The notes beneath the pieces were generated by a model. That model was not told where the DNA came from. It saw only the letters and a program-made list of their open reading frames with translations, and did no database searches. From the NCBI RefSeq assembly GCF_945859705.1, contig NC_079135.1, forward strand, positions 29,189,679-29,253,678: 64,000 bases of DNA, written 5' to 3'. Shown here one piece after another: positions 46,475 through 58,175 of this stretch. The number at the start of each line of letters is the position of its first letter. Position 1 is the first letter of the stretch. Source of the stretch: Episyrphus balteatus. Taxonomy: Eukaryota; Arthropoda; Insecta; Diptera; Syrphidae. A program made the translations under genes and the position numbers.

Positions 46475-46806
46475 TTACATTACATATTAATCTAATCCGA
46501 AGATAAATCTACGGACTAGACACACACTACAGCTTCGGAAACTTAGTCCATTTTGCTGATACAGCACAAGACATTAATACAACAGAGAGAAAGACAAAGA
46601 AAGAAAGAACAACAGAAACACATATAACACATAACTACGTGGCACAGAGGGGGAGACATCGTTGACAATTGTCTCATGTTATCGCACAGGTGGCTTCAGT
46701 TAAGCTGGCGATTTTAGAAAAAACTTCTGAGCCGACCGTTGGGTTCGAACCCACGATGTCTGGCTCTGAAGTCATCTACTCATTCCTCTGTGCCATGGCC
46801 ACCTGC
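46475..46806 (-). mobile_element. Full-length tRNA-derived SINE with 13-bp TSD
   Basis: Short retroelement on the minus strand, 332 bp, flanked by an exact 13-bp duplication TGTCTCTAATTCA (46462-46474, 46807-46819). The tRNA-like head is at the right. Its box A is TGGCACAGAGG (complement of 46785-46795) and its box B is GGTTCGAACCC (complement of 46741-46751). Both are RNA polymerase III internal promoter elements. The tail at the left ends in ATTAATATGTAATGTAATG. It has no protein coding capacity; such elements rely on LINE enzymes. Intact boxes and duplication suggest fairly recent insertion. Confidence 0.9.
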
Positions 46807-46879
46807 TGTCTCTAATTCAGAATTTTCTTTGAAAACTAATTCGTATGTGTTCTTTTGAAACAACAACTTGCCTAAAAAA

Positions 46880-47215
46880 TATATTTTTGAAAATTTCTTC
46901 CAAATGCATCGAGTGAGACATCTATAGAAAGTTCCTTTTAAGCTCTATTTATAACTGAAGACCAAAAGTTTCTTGGAGGTCTAGTTGCTGAGTTTTTTGC
47001 ATTAGGTAAAACATTTTTTTTTTCTTACATTCGTAGGTAGATATCTTCGGGCCAAAGTCTCGAAATAAGTTTTGGTTTATACAGATATGAGTTCACAGTG
47101 AAAGATTTTAAAAAAAAAATGCCGAAAAAAATTGTATTTTAAAAAATTTCCTCCAAATTCATCGACTGAGACATCAAAAGAAAGGTCTCTTTAAGCTCTG
47201 TTCAAAAAAAAAAGT
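46880..47215 (+). repeat. Copy of the 310-bp tandem-repeat family
   Basis: About one and a third units matching the array at 60171-60790: TTCTTACATTCG, CAAAGTCTCGAAA, TTTTGGTTTA, AGTTCACA, TTTAAGCTCT, CCAAAAGTTTCTTGG. Confidence 0.8.
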
Positions 47216-47234
47216 AAAGCCAATGACAGAAATA

Positions 47235-49245
47235 AATAAAATGCACGACTGGTTTGCACGTAAAAGTAACTCAAATGTCAAAAGCTTTTATTAAAAAAAA
47301 ATTTTATTGAACAAAATCAAGTAGGTACCTATGCCATTTGATTTCTTGTATAAAAAAGAATTGTTAGAAAAAAAAAGTTAAAAATCGTTGGATACTTTTT
47401 TTAAATAATTTTTTGTATACCTACCTATGTACATATGTCCTTATGTATGTATAAAAATTTTCTAATATTTAAAAAAAAAAACGAAATTTCGGTAAAATTT
47501 ATCAACCTGTTTTCATAAAATTGATTTTTCAAAAAAAAAATTTTATAAGTTTTTTAAAAATTCAGAAATGTGTTTTTTGAAATTTTCTTATAAAATAATA
47601 ACTTTATTAGCTCTGTATAAAAATTTTAGTTGAAATTGGCTTTGTCGTTTAGGAGAATTCATAGATCAAAAATCCGTTCTATGGTAGGTAGCGTAAGTAA
47701 CAGTATACAAAAAATATTTTCATTTTTTTTTCACAAGTTGACTTATATTTCACACAAAAATTTTAATTAAAATTGCTTGAGCCGTTTTTGAACAAAAAAG
47801 TATTTTTTCAATTTCCGTTATATCATAGGTACCGTAATTTTTGGTTCTAAAAAAAAAACTCAATTTGTCCTCTAGGAGGGAATCACCCAAAAATGTTAAC
47901 TAACAAGTTTGAAGAAAATCGCCTTTTTTGCATTCTCCATCATCGTAATGTCATGCCTGACTGTAATCTCGAGTTGGATTTTTACTTGCAATATACATAG
48001 GTACTATGTATATATCAAGTTATGCATTCGTACAAAAAAAAAAAGTTGAGATAACATTTTTCCATGACATTACGATGATAGAGAATGCCAAAAAAGTGGG
48101 TCCCCGAAGTCCGTCTGTCAGCCTGTCAGTTCGTCAGTTTTTCTGTCTGTAAACGAAGCTACAGCCTAAACGGATGGACCGATTGATGTCAAACTTGGTA
48201 TGTAGTATTATTTGGCTACTCTCCAGAGGGGTTTTTGGAATTAATTTTTTTGGACCAAAAATAACGGTACTTGTCATATACCGATTTTAGTAAAATTGAA
48301 ACTGCTCAAAAACGGCTGCAACGATTTTGTTTAAAAAATTTAAATGTAAGTTTTAAGACAAGGTCTATCTTCTAATAAAATTTTTTTTTTGAAAATCACT
48401 ATTGACGGTACCTGCCATAGAACCGTTTTTTCCAAATCCGATTATCTCCGAAAGTGCTTGTTCGATTTTAACGAAACTTTTTGTAAAAAAGCATTTATAT
48501 AATTTTAATATAAGCCAAAAACAAAATTTCAAAAAAAAAAATAATTTTTGGATTAAAAAAAAAAAAAAATTGAAAAATCAAATTTTCGAAAATGGGACAT
48601 TGAACTTTTTTGAAATTTTGTTTTTAGATGTTGATTAGTGATTTCTACAAAATGGCATACCAATTTTATTTAAAAACTTTTTTTTCAAAAAATTATTTAT
48701 AAAAAATTAGTTTTTTAAAAAAACGGCTCTAACGATTTTGAAAATTTTTTTTTATAAAAATGCACTTTAATATATCAATCAAAACTGCATAGGTACTTGT
48801 TTTAGGAGGGCAATTTGATTTCATATTTCGCACCTCCGGTGGTACAACGACGTAAGTGCAAAAATGTTGATTCTTCAGAAAACGAGTTTAAACATTTTGA
48901 AAACGTTTGAAAACAATGTAACGGTCCGAATACATTTCTGCCCCCTGGATACAAATAGAACATTTTCAATTGGGTCTTTGTTTCATCGGAAGGAAATACC
49001 TTTTCTTGGAACTATGGCATACTTAACTCAGAAAATTCAAAATTTGCACTTACGTCGTTGTTCCACCGGGGGTGCGATTTTATTTTATTTTTAAAAACGA
49101 ATTTTATTTTTATTTTTTATTTATTTTTTTTTTTTTGTACCTATTAGGTACCTATATTTTCCAAATTTCTATATAAAAAATCTTAAAAATTTAAGCAACT
49201 TTAACTCCAAGAGCAAGTTCGTGCGACCCAGTCGTGCATTTTATT
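47235..49245. mobile_element. 2-kb foldback-type element
   Basis: The ends AATAAAATGCACGACTGG and its complement CCAGTCGTGCATTTTATT form the terminal inverted repeat. The two halves are imperfect long inverted repeats: GGTACCGTAATTTTTGG (about 47830) mirrors CCAAAAATAACGGTACTTG (48253-48271). The centre has a 27-bp stem with one mismatch (47929-47955 against 48063-48089). The right half shares long similarity with 54594-55518 and 700-1099. No transposase. A 248-bp element is nested at 48829-49076. Confidence 0.8.
48829..49076. mobile_element. Nested 248-bp MITE with 4-bp TSD
   Basis: Inverted repeats of about 34 bp start CGCACCTCCGGTGG and CGCACCCCCGGTGG and continue ACAACGACGTAAGTGCAAA. They are flanked by ATTT (48825-48828, 49077-49080). 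The related copy at 55388-55420 has a single ATTT and no insert, so the boundaries are confirmed by an empty site. No coding content. Confidence 0.9.
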
Positions 49246-49442
49246 TTTTTTCGAATCATAAACTTGCCCTATAGTTCCTACCTATATCGCAAATAAAAAG
49301 AAGTCTAAAGAAAATGTAGAATGAAAAATTAACAATGATTTGCCAAATAATTAAAAACAAGAGTTTTAACTCTTTCGTGCTTTTAAGGGATTTATAAAAG
49401 CGTGTAACGTGTTCAAAAAATTGACGGTCAGTAATAAATATA

Positions 49443-49872
49443 CACAGAGAAAAATATGACCCGCTAAAAACTAACAGATTGCCATATTGTTTTACCGTCC
49501 ATACATTTCATAAGGAAATCTTATTAAAATCAACGATTAATAAGGTTTTTTTAAGGAGATTTCTTATTATTTTTATAGAGAAAATCTTATTAAAATTTGA
49601 CTGAAAAGTTGATTTTTTTTACAACTTAGCACTAGAACAAAAATCGCGATCAATATTTTCATGGCAGGTTGGTTCAGGTGGTAAGGTGGGCGACTAATGA
49701 TTTGAAGTCTCCAGTTCGATTCCCAGCCTGGTCATCGTTTTTTTTATTTTTTTGCAGATTTTAAAACAATAAGGAAAACCCGATTGTTTTAATAAGGTTT
49801 CCTTCTTGAATGAAAACCATAGAGAAATCTTATTGTTTTTGTTCTATTTTATGTGGTCTATTTTTCTCTGTG
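49443..49872. mobile_element. 430-bp MITE with TA flanks
   Basis: Inverted ends CACAGAGAAAAATA followed by TGACC or GACC, flanked by TA on both sides (49441-49442, 49873-49874). A TA duplication is the mark of Tc1/mariner-type insertion. AATAAGGTTT / ATCTTATT words recur inside. The centre contains a tRNA-like sequence (next entry). Confidence 0.75.
49663..49734 (+). repeat. tRNA-like sequence inside the MITE
   Basis: 72 bases beginning GGCAGGTTGGTTCAGGTGG with a box-B match AGTTCGATTCC (49713-49723). The ends GGCAGG and CCTGGTC can partly pair. No convincing anticodon stem, so it is called a tRNA relic or tRNA-derived insertion rather than a working tRNA gene. Confidence 0.55.
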
Positions 49873-49874
49873 TA

Positions 49875-52800
49875 CATATTATAATATATTTCCGTGCAAA
49901 TGTAGCTCGTAAGTCACGAACTAACTTGAGAAGTGACTCAAATATTTTGAAAATTTTGTATTGGTCTATTTCCATTTACTTGTTTTTTTATCCCAAAATT
50001 TTTGTAATCGATCTTCAACAATAGAGACTAACAGGAACAGATATTAAATGTTCATATGAATTTCTAAAATGGTTTTAAATTTATGTTTCACTCAAAACCA
50101 TTTGTTTTCTTTTTCGAAAATGTAATTTCCTCAAAAAGGAGTTGTCTTTTCTAAAAAATTTAATAAATTTTCTCTCCAATTTTATCGATGAGATAGAAGG
50201 TACTATAAATTTTCATTAAATTGACAATACACTTTTGTATCTAGAGAGATTCCAAATTCATTTTTCTCCCCAAAGTCATTTCAACTTAATTATATTCTCT
50301 CGAAAATTCTATTTTCATAGGTAGGCAGGCATGTATCTCTACCTGTCGGTAATGAAACTTTTAAATCGAAACTTAAATGACAATTCAGCAAGACCATGTA
50401 TATTCTCTCTTGCACATCAAGAACAGGACCCCAAAAGGCAAGGACAATAAATATCGAAAAATGTTCTTCAAGTTTTCGACCTAATTTCTGGAAAAACTTT
50501 CCTCTCAGAGTCTTTCCCAAGTTATAAAGATAGGTATAGAATTTTGTTTTTGTAAGACCATATCCTTTAATTATTATTATCGACCAACGTATATAGAAAT
50601 GAAGATATCTTAGACTGTACTCTGTACCTTATATAATTTTTGCACATTCATCTGAGTGCAAATCCGTACAAATGGCATTGCCCACTCGACCATTCAATGT
50701 GCAAGAGTACATTGTGCCACTTTAACAAAACCATGGCATGGAGATATCACTATCCTTCCAAACCAGTGAACACATCACAAAACGCCTGCTTGTCTTCTTC
50801 GTCTTTATGGGTTCTTTCTTCTTCTCCACTTCTTGTAAATTCGTTTTTTTTTTTTTTTTCTCCGAGAGCTCGAAGCTGAAAACACCGACTCCGACTACCT
50901 TACTTTACATCCCTCCCGGTTCCGTTCCGTATACCGTATTACACCGTAAGGGATAGAAAAGAAGCAGTAAAAAGGATGTTTCGACGATGTAACATGACTC
51001 CAGTATAAACGTGTAATTAAAGTTAATTGTGTTGCATTATTAATGGCCAACAGGCAGAGAAGATTCTACAACACCACAGGCATCGGAGAATGGCGTCAAC
51101 CGACGAAGACCGACGACGACGGGGGGAAGGCTTAGGAAATTTTGAGGATGAGGACTCGTTCCACACAGCTTCCAAAAGAATGGTCACACAAAAGGGCACA
51201 AGACAAGGCCCACACAGTTTTGTCTCTATACATAAAGCTTTATAACATGCATACGAGTATGAATACAAGTTCCGTTCGGAGTTCGGAGAAGACATCATTT
51301 TATGTGAGCGAGCTGTGTGACGAAGGACGAAATCGAGGACCTTTTGTTTTTGTTCTACAGTGCATGCTGAGCATCCAGAGAAACCATTTCATGTAGCTTC
51401 TTCCCTGAGGCGTTGTATTGTGTTTCATCGGGGTCTATGGAAGGAGTACCTACAATGTAGACCGTTCTTCGCCTTCTTCGACGTATATAAAACGTCTTCT
51501 TGAAGCTATATGGCTTGTGATTTTGTTTCGTTGTTTCTGCTGGTGTGTTTTGTGTAAGGCTTTGAGTTATAATTTAATGTCAATGCTTTATTTTTCATTG
51601 TGGAGAAAATGATATTTAAGTGCTTCGACATAATGGAGCATACACATCACACAGGCACACGGAAGTGCGGTAGCGTGAAGGCAAATGATAGGCGGACGTG
51701 TGGAAGAGAAGAGTCTTTTTCCATTGTAACGGCGTGTTGATATGATAGATTTGACATTTAAGTGGAACGACATGGAGGCGAGTGCTAAATTAAACTAAAA
51801 CTGTTGGCGTATAGGTATACTTTTCTACCCAAGAAGAATGGAAGAAAGGAGAAACGCACACTGGACTGAGTTGATTTTAATTTACATCAGAAAATTCTGA
51901 AAGAGACGAGTTACTTAACGCATGGACTGTGTGCGGTTGTGGTTCTATTTCATTCCCTCACTATTATAAGCTCTTCTCAAACAATAACGATCGGCCGTTG
52001 GCTTAGAAAGTTGTCAGTTAATAATGTGATGTAATTAAAGTTCGTCCTTTTCTCCAGGCCCCCAAGTAGATTTGCTTGTATTAGAAATTACCTATGATGA
52101 AGGTATTTCCTTTTAAGGTAGATATACCTTAGAGGTAATCATTCTTATTATATACCTACATGAAGGTGGACAGGACATAGAACCTTATTTTAGACATTTT
52201 GGATTAGTTTGATTGGCATCTATAGACACGAGTTGAGGCTTTATTATAGGAAGGTTTAAGGTAATGTTTTTTGCTTACTTACCTACATGTGTCAGTTTTG
52301 GGGTTATAAAAGTGTAATAAAGTTAATGTAATTGATAAACTTTTCGTACAAGCGTTTTTGATTAGAAACATGCATGGTGGGCCATTTGAGTTTAGTTAAG
52401 TTTAATACATGTTGCGGTTGCCTGATACAACTTGGAAGGCTATATTATGTTTTCGTTTTCGTTTTCGTTTATCGATTTGGGAAAATGAACATAGTTGGAA
52501 TTCGATTTTGTCAGTAGAGGCATTAATCTCGGAGGCACTTAAGGTGATTGGAAAATTTATAAATCGTATAAATCGTGAGTGTTAGCATTTTTTTTTTATT
52601 AAGAATGTTTCGTCGGGAATCACATAAAATTAGTAACTTTAACTTCATTGAACAGAATCAATAATTTTTCTAAAAAACGATGAGAAAAGGGTCACCATCA
52701 TGAACCTTTAAAAAATACAAATATGTATCATACAAAAATAATCATAAAAAATAAAGTTTGCCGCTCAGCTCTTTTGTTTAAACGGGACTACTTAAAACAC

Positions 52801-53078
52801 GAGAAATTGTTGATGCTTTTTTTTAATGCATTCGTCCCATCACTGTGCTTTGTATTTACTTAATATGGACTTAAGTCCTTCTTATATAATAATGCCAGAA
52901 ATGCGCTTTATAATTCTAATTTTGTTCCTGGCTATTTGTGTAAGATTCGGTGGAACAACGTACAGTATTTGATCGACAGGTCCTTACCTACCTGCTAACA
53001 AGTCTTCTTGACATCATTTGGAATTAGAGCTGAGGCTGCTATTGCGATAGCTACTTTCACTCACTCATCTCTTCCACT
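49875..53078. other. No recognisable gene
   Basis: Unique DNA of more balanced composition at 50.3-52.0 kb. Several short overlapping open frames on both strands near 51.0-51.4 kb lack domains. A (TTTTCG)n run is at about 52448-52469. Confidence 0.4.
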
Positions 53079-53162
53079 GAGCAGTGAGCAGTTGCGATTG
53101 CTATTTAATACAGCTAGCAGTGAGCAGTTGCGATTGCTATTTAATATAGCTGCTCACTGCTC
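53079..53162. repeat. 36-bp tandem repeat capped by inverted repeat
   Basis: Units at 53081-53116 and 53117-53151 (GCAGTGAGCAGTTGCGATTG then CTATTTAATAYAGCT). The outer 13 bases GAGCAGTGAGCAG (53079-53091) pair exactly with CTGCTCACTGCTC (53150-53162). The repeated peptide SSEQLRLLFN in one frame is a by-product. Confidence 0.9.
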
Positions 53163-53599
53163 ATTCCTCAGCCTTACAAAAATCCAAACCAATCTTAATT
53201 GCTGTCTTCTTTTTTTCTTACATTTACAATGATAAACATGAAGCGACCAGGTGAACATGGAGAACAGTAAAAATGTTCGATGTTCTTGAAGATTTCACTG
53301 CTTTTATAAGTAAAACTGCTCTGTGTTCTTTTGTAACTTCACTACTCTTTTTCAGAAAATTTTTTAAATTTTACTGATTTTTTGTGAACATTCTGTTCTT
53401 CATATCTAATGCTTTGGTTAACGATGAAAAAAGCAAAAATGTAGAGAAAAATTTGACTTGAATTACCATTGTTTCAGTGCAGGCATTCAAGGAGTTATTT
53501 CTTATGACAAAAATCGGAAATAGATAATAACTTTTAATTTATTTTTCATTCCATATTTTCAATTATATTTTAAATTAGGAAGACATTTAATAGACCAGT

Positions 53600-54262
53600 G
53601 CCAATAATTTAGGATAAATGGTATATGAAAGGGGAAAAAGAAATTGCCCACAAAAAAATTGGAGGAAAGGGGGTGGGTGGGCGAAAAAGTGGGGTGGGTA
53701 TCAAAAATCATGGTTTTTTACAATTTCTGTCAAAACTAGACGTCCTATCGAAAAAAGTCAAATGCAAAAGTTGTAGGTAGTATAAATGTCTACAACTTTT
53801 ACTCAAACAATTTTTTTCTATAACCTCAAAAATATTGGAAAAAATGCAAAAATACGATTTTTTTGATTTTTTATTTTTATCTTTTACAAAAATGGTTGGA
53901 TTTTTACAAAACTTGGTTAAAAACTACTTTGTTATGTTTTCTATCTATTAAACATTTTTTTTGAGCAAAAAGTGAATTTTTGGATTTTTGACAAATTTTA
54001 TTTGAAAAAATAGCCTATTTTTCAATCAAAAACGTTACCGAAAAAATTTTTGATATTTGAAAAGTTTGAAATGAAATTATTTAGATTAAAACCTATTATT
54101 TAAGATTGTGTGGAAAAACTATACTTTTGTTTTAGAAATAATTGAGAAAAATTGAAAAAAACAAAAAAACGATTTTTAAGATCGATTTTTCCGTAAATGA
54201 CAGTAATATTGGCGAGAAATAATTTTCCATAGAAACTAAATTATATTTTCTAATGGCCTTTG
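53600..54262 (-). repeat. Dispersed repeat, copy 2 (inverted)
   Basis: Reverse complement of the repeat at 29349-29935. It is directly followed at 54405-54470 by the block shared with the 40.4-42.6 kb element (GACTTCGGATTCGAGCTCAG). Confidence 0.8.
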
Positions 54263-54593
54263 ACCTTCTTAATTTGAATCTAGCATTAGAATAGCTCTAA
54301 CGTGAAAAGTTTTTGAGATATTGAATTTTGAACGTCCAAAACACAATTTTTGTGATGTTTTGCATGGTAATATCTCAAAAACGTGATGTGATAGAATTTT
54401 TCTGACTTCGGATTCGAGCTCAGCGCACAAAAAACTATTAGAAAAATATACTTTGATTTCTATAAAAAAAACTTTTTGACTAGTGAATTCGAACATGGAA
54501 GAAAAAATCGAATGCCTTGTTATAAGGAGTTATTTGCGGCATTAGCTGCTATTTAAAGAGTGATAAAATATCAGCTATTAAATCGTGCTTTTT

Positions 54594-55518
54594 TACTTGC
54601 GATATAGGTACTATATCAAGTTATGCATTCGTACAAAAAAAAAAGTTGAGATAACATTTTTCCATGACATTACGATGGTAGAGAATGCCAAAAAAGTGGG
54701 TCCCGGAAGTCCGTTTGTCTGTCTGTAAACGCAACTACAGCCTAAGCGGATGGACCGATTGATGTCAAACTTGGTATTTAACGTTATTTGGCGACTCTCC
54801 AGAGGATTTTTGGAATTAATTTTTTTGGACCAAAAATAACGGTACTTGTCATATACCGATTTTAGTAAAATTGAAATATCTCGAAAACGGCTCCAACGAT
54901 TTTGTTTAAAAAATTCAAATGATAGTTTTAAGCTAAGGTCTATCTTCTTATGAATTTTTTTTTTTTTTTGAAAATCATTATTAACTGTACCTGCCATAGA
55001 ACCGTTTTTTTTTTTTTTTAAATCCGTTTATCTCCGAAACGGCTTATTCGATTTGAACGAAACTTTTTGTGAAGAAGCATTTATAAAATTTAAAAATAAA
55101 CCAAAAATTAAATTTCCCAAAAAAACAATTTTTGGGTTTTTGAAAAAAATTTGAAAATTTTTTTTTGAAAAATCAAATTTTCGAAAACGGAACATTGAAT
55201 TTTTTTTGAAATTTTGTTTTTAGATGTTGATTAGTGATTTTATATTTTCAAACTTTTTTTCCAAGAAATTATTTATAAAAAATTAGTTTTTTAAAAAACG
55301 GCTCTAACGATTTTGAAAATTTTTTTTCTAAAAATGCATCTTAATATATCAATCAAAACTGCATACTTGTTTTGGAGGGCAATTTGATTTCAAATTTTAT
55401 TTTATTTTTTAAAAAACGAATTTTATTTTTTTTCCAAATTTCAATATAAAAAGTCTTAAAAATTTAAGCAACTTTAACTCTAAGAGCAAGTTCGTGCAAC
55501 CCAGTCGTGCATTTTATT
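54594..55518 (+). repeat. Right-arm copy of the 47-kb foldback family
   Basis: Colinear with about 47985-49245, including ATGACATTACGATGGTAGAG, the CCGGAAGTCCGTTTGTCTGT region, GGACCAAAAATAACGGTACT and the terminus CCAGTCGTGCATTTTATTT. It lacks the left half and the nested MITE, so it preserves the empty site. Confidence 0.88.
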
Positions 55519-58175
55519 TAATACGCTTTTACTTATTTTTAAAAATCGCACTTTTCCACACCCCTATTTGGAATAAGTAGTTTTAACGATTAACTTAGTC
55601 AATTTTTCGAGGATAAGGATAAGGTTACATATAGGTCTGTCGTGTGATGACTGATGAAATGATTCCTATTTAGAAAGTCGAAGTAGTGGAGGTGATTTTT
55701 CCATTTTTTTCTTTACAAAATTGCCGAAAGTTTTTATCAAGAATTTTAGAATTGTAAATTATCTAAGATTTTTATATACCTAAATTGGATAAAGCTTTAC
55801 TAGAATATGGTACAATATAAACTAATTAATTACCTATTTAAGTTTCAACTTTTAAATCAACAATTTTAAAACCCATATATACAGTCTACCAGACAAAGCC
55901 TTTTTGTCTGACCTTAAAACTCCCCCCATTTTTGTACTTTATTTCACCTGAATAACCCGATTTTTCATTTACAAATAAAAATCAACATTAAACAACTCAA
56001 ATTAAAACACAGACTTGTAACGCCTTTGACTACGAAATTCATGAAAAAAAAAATATATATAGTAGGTACCTTTGCACACCACCATCATCATTTTGTATTT
56101 TACAATAAACCGCACACAAAACAGAGCACAAAAGACCTGGAAAATTCAAATGGATCAACTGAGTCGTATAAAACTGGCGGGTGGGCATACAAAAGAAAAA
56201 CCACAAAGGTTCGTGCTTTATCAAAAGGACCGCCTGCGTTTTCTCTGTTTGTTGGTTAAAAATGTACACGTTAACTACTTTTTTTTTTTTTGCAGTTGTT
56301 GTTGATTATTTCGTCCTTTCTGTTTTGTTCTGTTTGGAAATGACCAACTTTTTGAAGAAGTTCATTCAAGCACACAGCTTAAAAAGCCTTTAGAGACGGC
56401 ACACGAACCAAATATAGCCTTCGTCTCTAAAGGCTTTCTGAATTGGGAAGGGGTTGTATACGTCATGACGACGCAACATAACTTTTACGTGCTAAACTAC
56501 TAATTAAACACTATATACCCAGAGTGAAGTCGAATGTGGTGTAGAGTGGGTGCAAGATTACACAACAACACCTCAGAAAAAGTAAAGCAAATGGAAAACA
56601 ACAGAAAACCTAGAAAACTGCTCAGAAAAGAACTTCCCAGGAAACTATTCTGACGGGAAAAAAATGAAGAAAAAATAAAATGCAGACCGTTCTCTCTCTG
56701 AGGGAAAGAAACTACCGAAAAGTTGAGTTTTCAAAAAAAAAAAAAAAGCTCTGTATACAGCATCCAACAACAGCAGATGCGGCCTTCAAGGATGCCTAAA
56801 ACTACATGATGTATATCAAGTTTATTTGTTTTCGTTTTTTTCTTCTTCTTCTTCTTGTTCTCATTTTTATAGCTGTTAAGTTCTCAAGTCTCCGCAAGTC
56901 CTTTTTCCTTGATGGTCTCGTCCCTACTTGAGCTTAAGCCCAACAACTCTTGTTCTTGTTGTGGCATAGTTCTTATAGGTTTAAATAGGTGTGTGTGTGT
57001 ATGTAAGTATAGTTGGTGTGATATGGCAAGAAACAAGAAATATTAAAAAAGCAAAAAAAAAAACTTTGAAATAATTTTCGGTTCAAAACATTAAGTGGAA
57101 TGTGATGATGAAGATGATGAAATAGGATCTTGGGGTGGATTTTATATACAAAATAGACTTGAGTTCATACATAATAGTGTGAGAACATGTAGGTACCTGA
57201 ATCTTCATCCCTTTCCGACGATAGATCACTTTTCGGTCCATGCAACTGTCCAATGATGAGGGTTTAATGTTCTTTCAAGTTCTCTCATCTTGAGATGTTT
57301 TTGCTTTCTTGAAATCTTAAATACAGTCTCTTCAAGAAGTAAAAGTGGAAGAAGGATGAGTGTTAAATAACAGTAAGTAAAAGATGGCTACTTTCATTCT
57401 TTCTTTTTTTTTTTGTATGTGTGGACAACTCTTATATAGAAAGTCTAAAACTATATACCAAAGAAACTTTTGTTCGGTGTGCTTTCAGTTCTAATTTATT
57501 GTTTTGAAATTAATTTCCTTTTATTAGTGCCTAACTTGAATAAAAAAAAAAAAAATTTGTGGTATGCTTGAATTAATTTTAAGTTAAAACTTTTAGTTTT
57601 TGTGAAACCAACAAAAAACACAAATAAAATAGAAGAGGTCGAGGGTTGAGGTTGACTGTTCTACGTTCTTTGAGGAAAAACTTTTGAAAGTCTTCTTTTG
57701 ATTGACATTGGAAAAGTTTTTGTACTCAAAAGGAATTATTTATACCTTGTTAGTTTGCTGTGATTATTTAAGAAAGGGAGGACGTTTAAATAAAAATATT
57801 TTATTGATAAAATTAATAAATAAACAATTTTTGGAAAATTTGGATTTGTTTTTGAAAAAAAAAAAAATAATAATAATAAAGGTATGAAATTATTTCGTTA
57901 ATTTTTACGATATACATAGTTGGATATGGATACTGTCTTTTTTTACTTATACGTTATGGACCATGGGTTTAAGTGTGCAATGAGTCAACAATTCAGTTTG
58001 TTTCATTATTTTCTGCAATTTAACTTCAAGGGTCACTGTGGCGTATGTGTAACTTTTTGTTTTATTGAAAAATCTTGTTCGTAACTGTAAATTGTTATAT
58101 TCTTGAGCAATTAATTAGATCAGTTGATTTTTGATGAAATCCATAAAAAACATTTCTGTATGCTCGTAAGTGGAA
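55519..58175. other. No recognisable gene
   Basis: AT-rich, with (TTC)n at about 56841-56855, (GT)n at about 56990-57001 and (AAT)n at about 57867-57880. It contains the hairpin at 56383-56437. Confidence 0.4.
56383..56437. repeat. 16-bp perfect hairpin, 23-base loop
   Basis: AAAGCCTTTAGAGACG (56383-56398) and CGTCTCTAAAGGCTTT (56422-56437) are exact complements. It is too short and lacks the flanks expected of a confident microRNA precursor. Confidence 0.85.

Noticed and set aside
46741..46795. Working tRNA gene
   Set aside because: Box A and B are present, but the cloverleaf is poor, the unit has a 13-bp target duplication and a SINE body and tail.
53008..53232. Open frame with repeated SSEQLRLLFN
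   Set aside because: Comes from the 36-bp tandem repeat; no other protein evidence.
56383..56437. microRNA precursor
   Set aside because: A 16-bp stem with a 23-base loop is too short, and the flanking sequence does not extend the pairing.
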